Below are positions 1 to 8,884 of a stretch of 64,000 nt of DNA, in pieces; within the stretch, counting starts at the first letter, position 1, and each line of letters starts with the position of its first letter. This DNA comes from Bacillota bacterium. GTDB taxonomy: Bacteria; Bacillota; UBA4882; UBA8346. Location: positions 62,001-126,000 of the forward strand of contig JAEYPR010000036.1 in NCBI GenBank assembly GCA_023410535.1, written 5' to 3'. The position numbers and the translations under genes were made by a program. The notes below the pieces were generated by a model, which was not told the DNA's origin, did not search any database, and was given only the letters and a program-made list of their open reading frames with translations.

Positions 1-1660
1 CCGACGAACCCAGGCACCAACGGATAATAAGAAATGCCAACATCACAATGATGATCGTGATTAATGAAAGCACACTCGCCGCACCCAACCGCATAATTTC
101 CGTTTGGGACAAGACCAGCGCGGTTAAATGGTTCCAGCGGGCCGTTACCAGAAAGATTACCGCTGAAACCGCGGTCATACTCCGGACAAAACTATAGGAG
201 AGGCTGGCAAAAAAGGCCGGTTTGATCAACGGCAAGGTAATATGGGAAAAGGTATACCGGCTATCCGCTCCCAAATTCAAGGACGCTTCCTCAATTGCCG
301 GATCGATCTGATTGAGAGTGGCGACGCCGGACTCAATCCCGACCGGGATTTCCCGGAAAATAAAACAACAAACAATGATCCACATCGTTCCGGTTAATAA
401 TAACGGCGGCGAGTTAAAGGCTAAGATATAACCGATGCCAACCATCGTCCCGGGAACCGCATAACCCATCAACGTCACAAAACCCATAGCTTTCTTGGCG
501 AAAAAATCCTTCCGGACCATTAAAAAGGCGATGATCATCGCTAAAAACCCGGCAATCACCGTAGCGATCGCCGCCATAATCACCGTTGAAAAGATGCTGT
601 CTCGCCCGACATCCCAGGCATAGCTGAAATTGTCCAAGGTAAATGTCCAGTTATAACCCCAAAGTTTTACAAAACACCCATAAACGATTACGCCGTAAAA
701 CGCCACGATAATGACGGATAATAACGAGGCAAAGCCGGTCAACAACCACTTGGTGAGCGGTTTCACCCCGGACAGTCCGGCGGATGACGGTTTGCCGGTG
801 ACAGTGACATAGGACTTTTTGGCGATCCAATACCGTTGCAGATAAAACGCTACCAACGCCGGAACCAGCAAGATCACGGCTAAGGTGGCGCCGCGCGCGA
901 CATTAAACATTCCCGTCACTTGCAGATAAGCTTGGACCGATAATACATCAAAGTTGCCGCCGAGCACCATCGGGTTGCCGAAGTCGGCCAGCGAAGTAAC
1001 AAATACCAACAACCAAGCCGAAGCCAACCCCGGTAAAGCCAATGGTAACGTCACGGTCATGAAGACTTGCAGCCGGCTGGCGCCAAGGTTAAAGGCGGAA
1101 TCCTCCAAATCGGGATTGATTGCTTTTAAAACCCCGTCCAATACCAAATAGGCAATGGGAAACATCGTCAACACCTGGACCAACACCAAACCCGGCAAAC
1201 CGTAGATATTGACGTCAGTGAGCCCCAGGAGCTTTTTGGTGATGAGTCCGTTCTTCCCTAACAGCAAAATTACGGAAAGCGCAAACATAAACGGCGGCGA
1301 GACCACCGGCAGCAGCGCCAATTGGCGAAAGATTCCTTTTCCCGGCATATTGGTACGGTTTAACCCGTAGGCGTATCCGAAACCGATGACCGTGGCAATC
1401 GTCGCCACCAAGATGCCCAGTTTCAATGAGTTATATAATGGCGTAAGCAACCACTCGTGGGTAAAAACATACGCGTAATTGGCCAACGAAACCTTCCCGT
1501 CCACCAGTAAGCTGGTCCAAAGCGACCGCGCCAACGGATAGACAATAAACACGACGAGCGACAACCAGATCAGGACAATCGCGAGGGTGACAACGGGATC
1601 GTTGATCCGGCGTTTATTCGCTAACGGCCCGGTTACAGCAGCTACTGTGTTCGAATTCAA
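1..1660 (-). CDS. Iron(III)-type ABC transporter, fused permease (3' end outside window)
   Basis: The reverse strand is open from a TTG at 1660 to the window edge, so the C-terminus is missing. The reading contains two BPD_transp_1-like halves, each with several hydrophobic segments and a late E-[ED]-A-[SA]-x-N-L-G-A coupling-loop motif (EDSAFNLGAS and EEASLNLGAD), as in FbpB/AfuB-type permeases where two permease domains are fused. The start is supported by GGAGGTG at 1669-1675, 8 bases upstream of the TTG; no ATG fits as well. The binding-protein gene lies just upstream and is separated by a terminator-like hairpin. No ATPase gene is in view; it may lie beyond position 1. The substrate is probably ferric iron or a similar small anion or complex, by family only. 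Confidence 0.85.
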   Translation of the reverse strand, partial: MNSNTVAAVTGPLANKRRINDPVVTLAIVLIWLSLVVFIVYPLARSLWTSLLVDGKVSLANYAYVFTHEWLLTPLYNSLKLGILVATIATVIGFGYAYGLNRTNMPGKGIFRQLALLPVVSPPFMFALSVILLLGKNGLITKKLLGLTDVNIYGLPGLVLVQVLTMFPIAYLVLDGVLKAINPDLEDSAFNLGASRLQVFMTVTLPLALPGLASAWLLVFVTSLADFGNPMVLGGNFDVLSVQAYLQVTGMFNVARGATLAVILLVPALVAFYLQRYWIAKKSYVTVTGKPSSAGLSGVKPLTKWLLTGFASLLSVIIVAFYGVIVYGCFVKLWGYNWTFTLDNFSYAWDVGRDSIFSTVIMAAIATVIAGFLAMIIAFLMVRKDFFAKKAMGFVTLMGYAVPGTMVGIGYILAFNSPPLLLTGTMWIIVCCFIFREIPVGIESGVATLNQIDPAIEEASLNLGADSRYTFSHITLPLIKPAFFASLSYSFVRSMTAVSAVIFLVTARWNHLTALVLSQTEIMRLGAASVLSLITIIIVMLAFLIIRWCLGSS

Positions 1661-1689
1661 AACCGGGTCACCTCCTAATTCATACTTAG

Positions 1690-1733
1690 AAAATAGCTTC
1701 GATGCCTAAAGGCGATCCTTTGTCCTTGCGCGA
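1690..1733. repeat. Dispersed repeat copy 1
   Basis: The stretch shares AGAAAATAGCTTC, ATGCC, CGATCCTTT and GTCCTT blocks in the same order and spacing with 42892-42936. Both copies lie in intergenic DNA. The copy is followed by three direct TTGGACG units near 1763-1783. It may be a small REP- or MITE-like element, but only two copies are visible here. Confidence 0.5.
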
Positions 1734-1791
1734 GCGGCAACGGATAGCTAGTGCGAACGTTGGACGTTGGACGTTGGACGCCGGTTGATAT

Positions 1792-1821
1792 AAAGAAAGT
1801 GGGGCATGAGCGCCCCACTTT
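1792..1821 (-). terminator. Intra-operon terminator/attenuator hairpin
   Basis: A perfect 10-bp stem (1796-1805 with 1812-1821, 6-nt loop) is followed on the minus strand by CTTT. It lies between the binding-protein gene and the permease gene. Partial termination here would give more binding protein than permease, a common arrangement in ABC import operons. Confidence 0.75.
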
Positions 1822-1835
1822 CAATGGTAAAGCGT

Positions 1836-2837
1836 TTACTTTTTATAAACTTCATTGAGCCATTTCTCAACCAGGCGGTCTTTGTTTTTGCCGGCCCATT
1901 CATCGTCTTGATTGATCACTTTCACTTTGGACAGCGGGATCGCGCCATCTTTCAACGGTACCTTCACAAAGACGGACAAGTAATTGTTGGCCATAATTTT
2001 CGCCGCTTCCTCAGCCAACATCCAGTCGTACAGTTTCTTGGCAGTTTCGAGTTGCGGGCCGCCTTTGATCAACGACATTGAAGCAACTTCAAACCCGGTG
2101 CCCTCTTTCGGGAAAACCAATTTCAGGGGATAACCCTGGGAAATTAATTTCACTTGGTCATGGGCGTAACCCAACGCAATGGCCGTCTCGCCCAGCGCGG
2201 CGTTTTTCCCCGGCGCGGCTCCCGAGCGGGTATATTGCGAAACATTTTTATTCAGTTCTTTTAAATAATTGAAAGCTTTGGTCTCATCACCATCGTAAAT
2301 CGTGATTAAGGTGGTGATCACGTTGTAAGCGGTGCCCGAGGTTTGGGGATTAGCCATTTGAATCTGGCCTTTGTAAACCGGTTTCAACAGATCCTGCCAG
2401 GATTTGGGGACCGGTAGTTTCTTTTCGGCCAGTTTCTCGGTGTTGTACACATAACATAAGGGGCCGGCGTACATACCGCACCAAAAACCTTGTTTATCTT
2501 TGAATTGAACCGGGATCCGCGTGGCTTTTTTGGAAAAATACGGTGTGGTCAAACCATCCTTTTTGGCAGCGATATGGTCCAAACCGACACCGCCGACCCA
2601 AATACTGGCTTGGGGGTTATTCTTTTCCGCATTAATCCGGGCTTGGGCCTCTCCGGTTGACAGACGGATCCAATCAACCTGAATTCCTGAGGATTTCGTA
2701 AAAGCAGTAAGCAATTCGCGAGCGATTGCTTCGTCACAGGAGACGTAAGCCGTAACTTTTTCGGCGGCCGAGATGTTTACCGATAATGCGAAGATTAAGA
2801 CCAGTAATAAAGCGAACACAACCTGCAATCGTTTCAA
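1836..2837 (-). CDS. Iron(III)-type ABC transporter, substrate-binding protein
   Basis: A 333-residue extracytoplasmic solute-binding protein of the FbpA/AfuA class. The N-terminus is a signal peptide (KRLQVV, a long hydrophobic stretch, then SAAEKV). The mature part reads VTAYVSCDEAIARELLTAF and continues with the two-lobed pattern of the family, including a PQTSGTAY segment in the ligand region. The open frame extends upstream, but TTG at 2837 is chosen because GGAGGTG sits 6 bases before it and the signal peptide then begins at residue 1. It is the first gene of the unit and its permease lies downstream. The protein has the same length as the binding protein at 17479-18480, so the two systems are probably paralogous. 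The ligand is not determined from sequence. Confidence 0.85.
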   Translation of the reverse strand: MKRLQVVFALLLVLIFALSVNISAAEKVTAYVSCDEAIARELLTAFTKSSGIQVDWIRLSTGEAQARINAEKNNPQASIWVGGVGLDHIAAKKDGLTTPYFSKKATRIPVQFKDKQGFWCGMYAGPLCYVYNTEKLAEKKLPVPKSWQDLLKPVYKGQIQMANPQTSGTAYNVITTLITIYDGDETKAFNYLKELNKNVSQYTRSGAAPGKNAALGETAIALGYAHDQVKLISQGYPLKLVFPKEGTGFEVASMSLIKGGPQLETAKKLYDWMLAEEAAKIMANNYLSVFVKVPLKDGAIPLSKVKVINQDDEWAGKNKDRLVEKWLNEVYKK

Positions 2838-3058
2838 TAGCGACACCTCCGTTTTCAATTTCCGGTTGGGGTGGATTGGGCAAATTCCCAATTGGACAAA
2901 AATCAACCATATTAAAGAAACAAGAACCGCAAAGACCTGGACTCTAATAAGCCGTTTCATTAATATGGTGTTAAGATAATATTAAATCCAAATCACGAAT
3001 ACAGCAATTCGGTGGATCTGCTTTTTTGTCGAAAAAACTGAACTACAATGACGGAAAG

Positions 3059-4870
3059 TTACAGATTGGGACGACGCAACAATTGATTCAGATCCAACCA
3101 ATGGTCCAGCATCAGTCGTTTCTTGCGCTCCAATTGGCTGATCAGATCCGGTGATAAACTAAACACATCCTCGGCGTCAGCCCGATCAACCAAGATCAAC
3201 GGAAGCGGATCGGCGCGGCGCAACAATCCGACCAACGCGTCGACATTATCCAGTTCCGCACGGAGCAGATGATATAAAGTGGCCCGTTCCGGATCGCCCG
3301 CCACACCGGTCAAATTCATTTCGTATGGCGGCTGGGGATTTCCGTCGGCATCCTGGGGTAGATTCCCTTTCACTGTCTCCAGCAACGTGTAAAACCGGAT
3401 AAAGTGAACGCAGGTCTTGAGCAATATATCCCAGCACCTGAGCTTATTGGCAAAATCAACCACCGGGGCCGGCGCCGCCGGATCGGCTACTCCAGCAATG
3501 GCTTGGCCGATCAATCCGCGGCAGGCGGTTAAGAGTTTTCCAAAGAAAACTCCCTGAGGTAGCCCTTTGACCATTTGATATCCTTGCGCTTCCAAGGGAT
3601 TGTCTGCTTCTGCCTCAGTTAACGCCTGAAACTGGAACGGTCGGAAATGAGCTTTCTCGGCAGCCGTCAGCCGTTCCGGAAAGGCTACCAAGGGACGGGT
3701 GAGCCACCGCTGCGCCACCACCCATAGTAGTAATAACGTGCCGCCGCCTTCCATCGGCGAATAAATGGTGCGGGCCCGATCAAGGTACGAATGGGCCTGG
3801 AGCATCCGGTCCCCCCATGCGGAACCGTAGATTTCATTCATCATGCCGGCTAAAGCTTGATAGATCTCAAAATCGTTTTGGGGTTGTTCCGCTTGAAAAT
3901 ACCGTAACGTCTCAAAGTCCAGACTATCCAAATCCCATTCGGTCACATACGCCTCGGCCCAAGGATTGAGGATTACACCGTAATTACCTTTGTTGCGCGC
4001 TTCAATTAAATTCCGCATCAGCGAGAACGGTTGACCGATATCACGGACCGGATAGATTGGAATCGTGAGCAACCCTTGAACCGCCTCTTCTTTAAAGGGT
4101 TTCAGCCCAAAAAAGGCCATTTTGACGACGCCGTCGGCTCCTTGTAAATGCTGACGCAGGCTTTCCAGTTCGTAATCGCTGACCTTGCCGCGAATGAAAA
4201 ACTGTCGGCCGGGAGCCGCTTGTTCACATTGGGCCAAAAACTTGGCAACATTTGCTCCGAGCGGGACAAAGCTGCGGTCCGGTCCATTGGCCGAATTATA
4301 CAGCAGATCCGCCCATGACAACCCGGTGGAACTATCATTGGTGCTGAAAATAAACAGGTCCAACTCCGGCACTTCCTTGACCAAGCGACAAAGCGCCGTC
4401 GCATACAGCGCCAGGACTTCGTCATGGAACAGATCCGGGCTGAAGCGCGGATGGCGGGAACGCCGCGGGTGGTCAACCCGCGGCCCTCGTAAATGCGGGT
4501 GTTGCGCGAAGACGGACTCCGGCCACCACATCGGTTCATAAGCAAGAAAAGATGCCTTTAAGCCATGCTTTTTAATAATCCGGCAGCGTTCCTTGATCAA
4601 TTGGAGATTTCGAGCGGCATAATCTTGCGGCACCCAAGCGGCTAAAATCTCCGGCACAATCACTTTGAAAAGCGAGTTGTGGATAATCGACCAATTCAGA
4701 TACGGATCGTCCGGGTCATCCAGCTCCCAACGACTTTTTTCGCCGGGACAACTAACACTGACATGGGTCACACCGGCTTGTTTGGCCCGGACGGCCGCTG
4801 CCTCGTATTTTTCCAAATCCCGGTACGGGTTGGAAACAATGATCTTCTTAAATACGTTTGTTCCTTCCAT
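3059..4870 (-). CDS. Unknown 603-residue protein, possible TIM-barrel glycosidase-like fold
   Basis: I do not recognise a named family. The first 350 residues have the rhythm of a TIM barrel (IIVSNPY, GVTHVSVS, KASFLAYEPMWWPE, LDLFIFSTNDSS, QFFIRGKV, VVKMAFFG) with acidic residues at strand ends, as in glycoside hydrolases of the GH20/GH67 kind. The rest is helical. No signal peptide is present, so it should be cytoplasmic. ATG at 4870 is chosen over an upstream TTG because GAGGAG lies 6 bases before it. It follows the beta-helix gene in the same direction after 50 bases, next to pectin-type lyases, so a role in intracellular uronate or oligosaccharide breakdown is plausible but inferred. Confidence 0.6.
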   Translation of the reverse strand: MEGTNVFKKIIVSNPYRDLEKYEAAAVRAKQAGVTHVSVSCPGEKSRWELDDPDDPYLNWSIIHNSLFKVIVPEILAAWVPQDYAARNLQLIKERCRIIKKHGLKASFLAYEPMWWPESVFAQHPHLRGPRVDHPRRSRHPRFSPDLFHDEVLALYATALCRLVKEVPELDLFIFSTNDSSTGLSWADLLYNSANGPDRSFVPLGANVAKFLAQCEQAAPGRQFFIRGKVSDYELESLRQHLQGADGVVKMAFFGLKPFKEEAVQGLLTIPIYPVRDIGQPFSLMRNLIEARNKGNYGVILNPWAEAYVTEWDLDSLDFETLRYFQAEQPQNDFEIYQALAGMMNEIYGSAWGDRMLQAHSYLDRARTIYSPMEGGGTLLLLWVVAQRWLTRPLVAFPERLTAAEKAHFRPFQFQALTEAEADNPLEAQGYQMVKGLPQGVFFGKLLTACRGLIGQAIAGVADPAAPAPVVDFANKLRCWDILLKTCVHFIRFYTLLETVKGNLPQDADGNPQPPYEMNLTGVAGDPERATLYHLLRAELDNVDALVGLLRRADPLPLILVDRADAEDVFSLSPDLISQLERKKRLMLDHWLDLNQLLRRPNL

Positions 4871-4920
4871 CAGCATCTCCTCATTGCTTTTCAATCCGAC
4901 ATTGATAGCCTTTTTTCCGG

Positions 4921-6390
4921 CTACATCGACTGATAATACCCTTTGTTCTTGCCGTAGGTTTGGCTGTTCCAGTTCGTGCCAACCCCATCCCAGTTCGATA
5001 CCGGATTGACAAATCTAGGATTCGTACCTTGGACCCCGCTATATTCCGCGCAGTTATTTTTGATAATGTTTCCGCTATACAGTTCTTCAACGAACTTATC
5101 CACACCGATAATGCAATCATTCAACGTAATGGTCGCACTCCCTTCATTTTGGACCTGCGGCCCTTGATTATTGAAGATCGTGCAACGGTTCAGCGTAAGC
5201 TTGCAGGCTCCAAAATCGCCATAGGGACTGGAAGCCCATACGCCGGTATGGGTTATATTGCCGCCATGGCTGTAAGAATTAATGGCAATACAATTATTGA
5301 GTTCAGCGCGTTCTTCCGACCAGAACCGGAAACCTCTTTTGTTGCCGACCGCTACGCAATCATATAGGTAGATGTTCTTCGATTTGCAATCCCAACCCCC
5401 GTCGGTACTTTCCAGCGCGACGCAACGGTAAAATTTAATATTGTCGGAAGCAAATTCAGTGCAAAAACCGTCGCCGTTCCAATATTGGGACCCGGTATTC
5501 ACTTCGGTGTAGTTGTTTTTGGCGACACAATCGTAAATTTCAATATTGTAATCATAGGTGACGGCATCCTTTTTCCAACCGTTAATCTGGGTCGAATCCG
5601 CCACCTGGATTGTCATCTGAAAATTATCCGGATGCCAGTAAGCAGGTCCGCCACCGTCGCCGGTACAACGCCGGACCACCGCATTATAATTGCCATCCCG
5701 GAACCGGATGCCCCGTTTGGCATAATGGTCGAAATCACAGTCCTCAATCACAATATCATGAGAACCATCAATACTATATTGCTTCTTTAGCGCCTGTTCG
5801 CGAGTGATCAGCGACCCGCCGCCTTTCAGAAACAAGCCATCACCAATATAGGAAGCATCAAGATTGTAGATCCGATAACTCACATTTTTACCATTGGTAA
5901 AAAGAACAATAAAATAGTTGGTGACTTTAAAATCTTTGAGCTGCCAATAGCTTGCTCCGGATTCTACGGTGATAAAATAGGTTTTATCGGAATTTCCCAA
6001 GGAGTAAAGCCCTTTAAAAATCGGCAACCCGTTTCCGATATCGACGCCCTGAATCGTTTTGCGGCCGTTTTGATCAACACCGTCGTTAGCGGTGGTAATG
6101 TTTAAAGTTTGCGCAACACCATACACGCCACTGCCGATATAAAGCGTTCCGGATGGACCGGTCGCTTCCCAAGCCGCCTGTAGTCCGCCAACTTTGTTTC
6201 CTGCAAAGGCATTAGCCCAGTCTGATCCGTCCTTTTTGCCCGCTCCGGCGATGGTCATAAACTTGTCGCCAGCCAGCGGTTTGCTATTTGTCGCGATTGG
6301 ATTTTCGGCGTTGGAAACGGTGTTAGCCAAACCGGTAAAGCCGACCAAAATTATCAAGACCACCATAAAACCCCATGCTTTATTAACCAT
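4921..6390 (-). CDS. Secreted right-handed parallel beta-helix protein, PL9-like pectate lyase candidate
   Basis: The 489-residue protein has an N-terminal signal peptide (residues 1-28, ending near SNAEN). The opening GSDWANAF and TLYIGSGVY segments are typical of extracellular beta-helix proteins. Repeated short strands with asparagine ladders follow, such as NIKFYRCVALES, NIYLYDCVAVGN and RAELNNCIAINS. The stretch NGDGFCTE, then DGGWDCKSKN, then GNKRGFRFW resembles the calcium and catalytic region of family PL9 lyases, where a lysine is the base. GGGAGG precedes the ATG. It probably forms an operon with 3059-4870. Its substrate is likely pectate or another uronate-containing polysaccharide; PL9 itself is not proven. 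Confidence 0.7.
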   Translation of the reverse strand: MVNKAWGFMVVLIILVGFTGLANTVSNAENPIATNSKPLAGDKFMTIAGAGKKDGSDWANAFAGNKVGGLQAAWEATGPSGTLYIGSGVYGVAQTLNITTANDGVDQNGRKTIQGVDIGNGLPIFKGLYSLGNSDKTYFITVESGASYWQLKDFKVTNYFIVLFTNGKNVSYRIYNLDASYIGDGLFLKGGGSLITREQALKKQYSIDGSHDIVIEDCDFDHYAKRGIRFRDGNYNAVVRRCTGDGGGPAYWHPDNFQMTIQVADSTQINGWKKDAVTYDYNIEIYDCVAKNNYTEVNTGSQYWNGDGFCTEFASDNIKFYRCVALESTDGGWDCKSKNIYLYDCVAVGNKRGFRFWSEERAELNNCIAINSYSHGGNITHTGVWASSPYGDFGACKLTLNRCTIFNNQGPQVQNEGSATITLNDCIIGVDKFVEELYSGNIIKNNCAEYSGVQGTNPRFVNPVSNWDGVGTNWNSQTYGKNKGYYQSM

Positions 6391-6532
6391 TCAACAAACC
6401 TCCCATCATAAATTCCGCTTTTTTCTCTCAGTTGCTCAACTCCGGAATGATAATTCTATTGTAGTTGATGGAATAGATAAGTAAAATGGAGCGATGTTGG
6501 CTGGATATGGTTTAATGTGAGATTTTATCAAA

Positions 6533-6562
6533 ATAAAAAAACCACCTGTTATCCGGTGGTTT
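6533..6562 (-). terminator. Rho-independent terminator of the MFS gene
   Basis: An 8-bp stem (6539-6546 with 6555-6562) is followed on the minus strand by six Ts, 27 bases after the MFS stop codon. Confidence 0.85.
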
Positions 6563-6588
6563 ATCATCATTTCAACTATGTCTGTGTT

Positions 6589-7806
6589 CTACATTTTGTC
6601 ATCGACCGTTTGCAGCAAGGTCGCGGGTTGTTGCGGTTTATTCCAGCTGCGAACCTGGACCTTGATCAGGAGCGACAACAGAAAGCTGATACTGCCAAAG
6701 ATAATAAAGATCCAGTTCAATCCGATCCAACTGCCGATCATTCCTGAAATGACCGGAGCGGCAAACATCCCAATGGTCCGGGAAGATTGTTGCATTCCAT
6801 ACGCTCTGCCGCGGAAGTCGCTATCGACTTTGGTAGCGATTAACGCCGCTGAAGATGGCGAGATGGCCGCAACAAAGGTTCCATAGGCGAAATAGGCAAT
6901 GGCAAAAAGCCACAGATGGGTTACCATTCCCAACAGCACCGTGGTCAAACCTAAACCGGTCAACCCGAACAACATTGTCCGGGGATAGGTGATTTTCTCG
7001 CCAATCCGCCCCCAGGTATAAGCGGTCAAAAACAGCGCCAGTCCCGGTAACGAATAGACAAACCCGCTAAATATTTTATTGGCGTCGGGTGCAATCTTAT
7101 GGATATACAATGCCAACATTGGCAAGATTGCCGCCACAACCATCGCACTGCTAAATTCGGCGCTCATCACCGTGACCATGGCGGGAGTCTTAAAGGCCCG
7201 TTTGAAATCTTGCACAATCGAGGTTTTGGCAGTAACTTGCGGTTTTTCCCGTTCCTCAACCAACAAAACGACCAGTAAAAACCCGACCCCCACCAGGGCC
7301 GAGGATAATAACATCGAACCACGGTAACCGGCGATCGCGGCCAGCAAACCGCCCAATGCCGGCCCTAAAATAACCCCGGCCGATTGGGCGGTATACGCAA
7401 TCGAAACAAACCGGCCGGATTGGGACTTCGGCGTATTAGTGGCGATCAGAGCGATCGAACCGGGAATAAATCCAGTCAAGATACCGTTCAACACCCGCAG
7501 CACCAATAGTTGGCCATAGTTTTGACAAAGACTCATTCCAAGATAGATCACACTAAGACAGATTCCGGCCCGCATCACCATCGGTTTGCGGCCGTATTTA
7601 TCCGATAATTTGCCCCAGATCGGTCCCATGACCGCGGAGGCAATAAACTGCATGGTAAAGAGCAAGCCGGACCAGAAAGGCAAATTTTTGGTAATTCCCA
7701 AATCTTTCAGAAAGAGCGGTAAAAACGGCGCGATCTGTTCCCAACTGAAAGCGGCTAAAAAAATGGTAAACGATAGGATTAGGAGATTTCTACGGTAGTA
7801 CGTCAT
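6589..7806 (-). CDS. Major facilitator superfamily transporter (DHA1-like efflux)
   Basis: The 405-residue protein has about 12 hydrophobic segments. The loop between segments 2 and 3 carries the MFS signature GKLSDKYGRKP, and segment 5 contains the antiporter-type motif GPALGGLLA. The halves are joined by a cytoplasmic loop around residues 185-205. This pattern fits drug/proton antiporters of the MdtG/TetA kind, although sugar or uronate export cannot be excluded. It is a single gene with its own terminator, flanked by polysaccharide lyase genes. The ATG at 7806 has a weak GAAGG upstream. Confidence 0.85.
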   Translation of the reverse strand: MTYYRRNLLILSFTIFLAAFSWEQIAPFLPLFLKDLGITKNLPFWSGLLFTMQFIASAVMGPIWGKLSDKYGRKPMVMRAGICLSVIYLGMSLCQNYGQLLVLRVLNGILTGFIPGSIALIATNTPKSQSGRFVSIAYTAQSAGVILGPALGGLLAAIAGYRGSMLLSSALVGVGFLLVVLLVEEREKPQVTAKTSIVQDFKRAFKTPAMVTVMSAEFSSAMVVAAILPMLALYIHKIAPDANKIFSGFVYSLPGLALFLTAYTWGRIGEKITYPRTMLFGLTGLGLTTVLLGMVTHLWLFAIAYFAYGTFVAAISPSSAALIATKVDSDFRGRAYGMQQSSRTIGMFAAPVISGMIGSWIGLNWIFIIFGSISFLLSLLIKVQVRSWNKPQQPATLLQTVDDKM

Positions 7807-8081
7807 GGTTGGCCTTCTTTTGTTTATATTTCGGCGTTAAACGCCATCCCGGCGGAGGATAGATTCAAGGGGACTCCTCGGTGATTCCAACCTCTTTCAA
7901 AACAACAGCGGTAAAAGGGGAAGTAATGTTAAGAGCAGATTAAGCCTGTATTGATTAATTCACTTTCTCGTCGCTATCCCCTTTAGACAGCAGTTAACGA
8001 ATGTTGGATTTTTGGGGTTACAAAACAGTTAACGCGTAGCTGAACGCCGGTTAAAATTAAACCAGTATACGCCCCACGCAA
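7807..8081. other. Intergenic region without a recognised gene
   Basis: The region upstream of the MFS gene has no open frame with a convincing ribosome binding site. It should hold the MFS promoter. I see no strong repeat or RNA motif in it. Confidence 0.5.
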
Positions 8082-8105
8082 AAGCCGACGCAGGTGCGCC
8101 GGCTT
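8082..8105 (-). terminator. Rho-independent terminator after the FlxA-like gene
   Basis: A GC-rich stem (AAGCCG with CGGCTT, extended inward by CGC/GCG after one mismatch) is followed on the minus strand by TTTTGCG. Confidence 0.75.
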
Positions 8106-8126
8106 GAACGGTTAACATGAGGAAAA

Positions 8127-8471
8127 TTAAAACGATAGATCAATCGTTCCGTCGCGATTGGCGACGTTTTGACTCGCTTGCGTTTGGTTTGGATGACTGT
8201 TTCCGGTTTGGTTTTGACTTTGGAAGTGTTGCTGCTGAAATTGTTGAATCCGGCTTTCAATCGTTTGCAACTGTGTCTGGTATAATTGCAATTCCTGTTG
8301 CTTCGTTTCCGTATCGGCGTCCTGATCCTGATTGAGCTGATTAATCTTTTCCTGGATGGTCTGTTTCTGTCGCTCCAAGGTTGCGATTTGGCTTTGGTAA
8401 TCTTTCTCGATACTTCCGTTGCTTCCAAGTGCGTATTGCTGATTAACACCGGCGCCTGAAACTGCCATCAT
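8127..8471 (-). CDS. FlxA-like small coiled-coil protein
   Basis: The 114-residue protein has a short N-terminal stretch (MMAVSGAGVNQQ), then a long amphipathic coiled coil at about residues 22-82 (IEKDYQSQIATLERQKQTIQEKINQL) and a glutamine/asparagine-rich tail. This is the layout of the FlxA-like family found in many bacteria, whose function is unknown. AGGAAGGA precedes the ATG by 7 bases. It follows the cysteine-rich gene at 8485-8772 after 13 bases, so the two are probably co-transcribed and end at a shared terminator. Confidence 0.65.
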   Translation of the reverse strand: MMAVSGAGVNQQYALGSNGSIEKDYQSQIATLERQKQTIQEKINQLNQDQDADTETKQQELQLYQTQLQTIESRIQQFQQQHFQSQNQTGNSHPNQTQASQNVANRDGTIDLSF

Positions 8472-8484
8472 TCATCGTTCCTTC

Positions 8485-8772
8485 CTAAAGGCCTTGAATG
8501 TTTGATTTGACAAACATGGCATTTAATTCACTCTCCAGCGTACTGTTACGCGTTTGCTGGAGAGTGCCGCCGTCGCTCGTGGTGCTGCTTGCAGCTGCCG
8601 ACTTGCAAACGCCGCAACTCATACAAGAATTATACCCTTTGGGACAGCTATTGCTCGAACTGTCGCCAACGCTTGAGGTGTTGCCACTCTCAACCGCTTG
8701 GGAACCGCCGGACTTCAGGTTTGCATTCGTATTAACGTTGGAAAAGAAGGAACTGACAGCTGAGATTGCCAT
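8485..8772 (-). CDS. Small serine-rich protein with a four-cysteine cluster
   Basis: The 95-residue protein is unrecognised. It opens with MAISAVSSFFSN, is rich in Ser, Asn and Gly, and has a compact CPKGYNSCMSCGVCK cluster in the middle that could bind zinc or an Fe-S centre or form disulfides. Upstream in-frame codons exist, but ATG at 8772 has AGGGGGT about 9 bases before it. The segment before the ATG is low complexity and unlikely to be coding. It forms a pair with the FlxA-like gene. I assign no function. Confidence 0.55.
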   Translation of the reverse strand: MAISAVSSFFSNVNTNANLKSGGSQAVESGNTSSVGDSSSNSCPKGYNSCMSCGVCKSAAASSTTSDGGTLQQTRNSTLESELNAMFVKSNIQGL

Positions 8773-8884
8773 GACAAGCTTACCCCCTGGTTTCAATTTG
8801 CTATTTTCAGTATAAACCGGCATTATTAGAGTGTTCTTTGAAAAAAGCAATTTTTTCGAAACCAGTGGAAAACAGCCTTAAACC

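Noticed and set aside
3001..3058. Terminator after the 603-residue gene
   Set aside because: Only a weak TTTTTT/AAAAAA pairing is visible, with no GC stem. I did not call it.
4102..4545. Antisense and shifted open frames inside the 603-residue gene
   Set aside because: They have biased, arginine-rich or low-complexity translations typical of shadow frames, and no ribosome binding sites.
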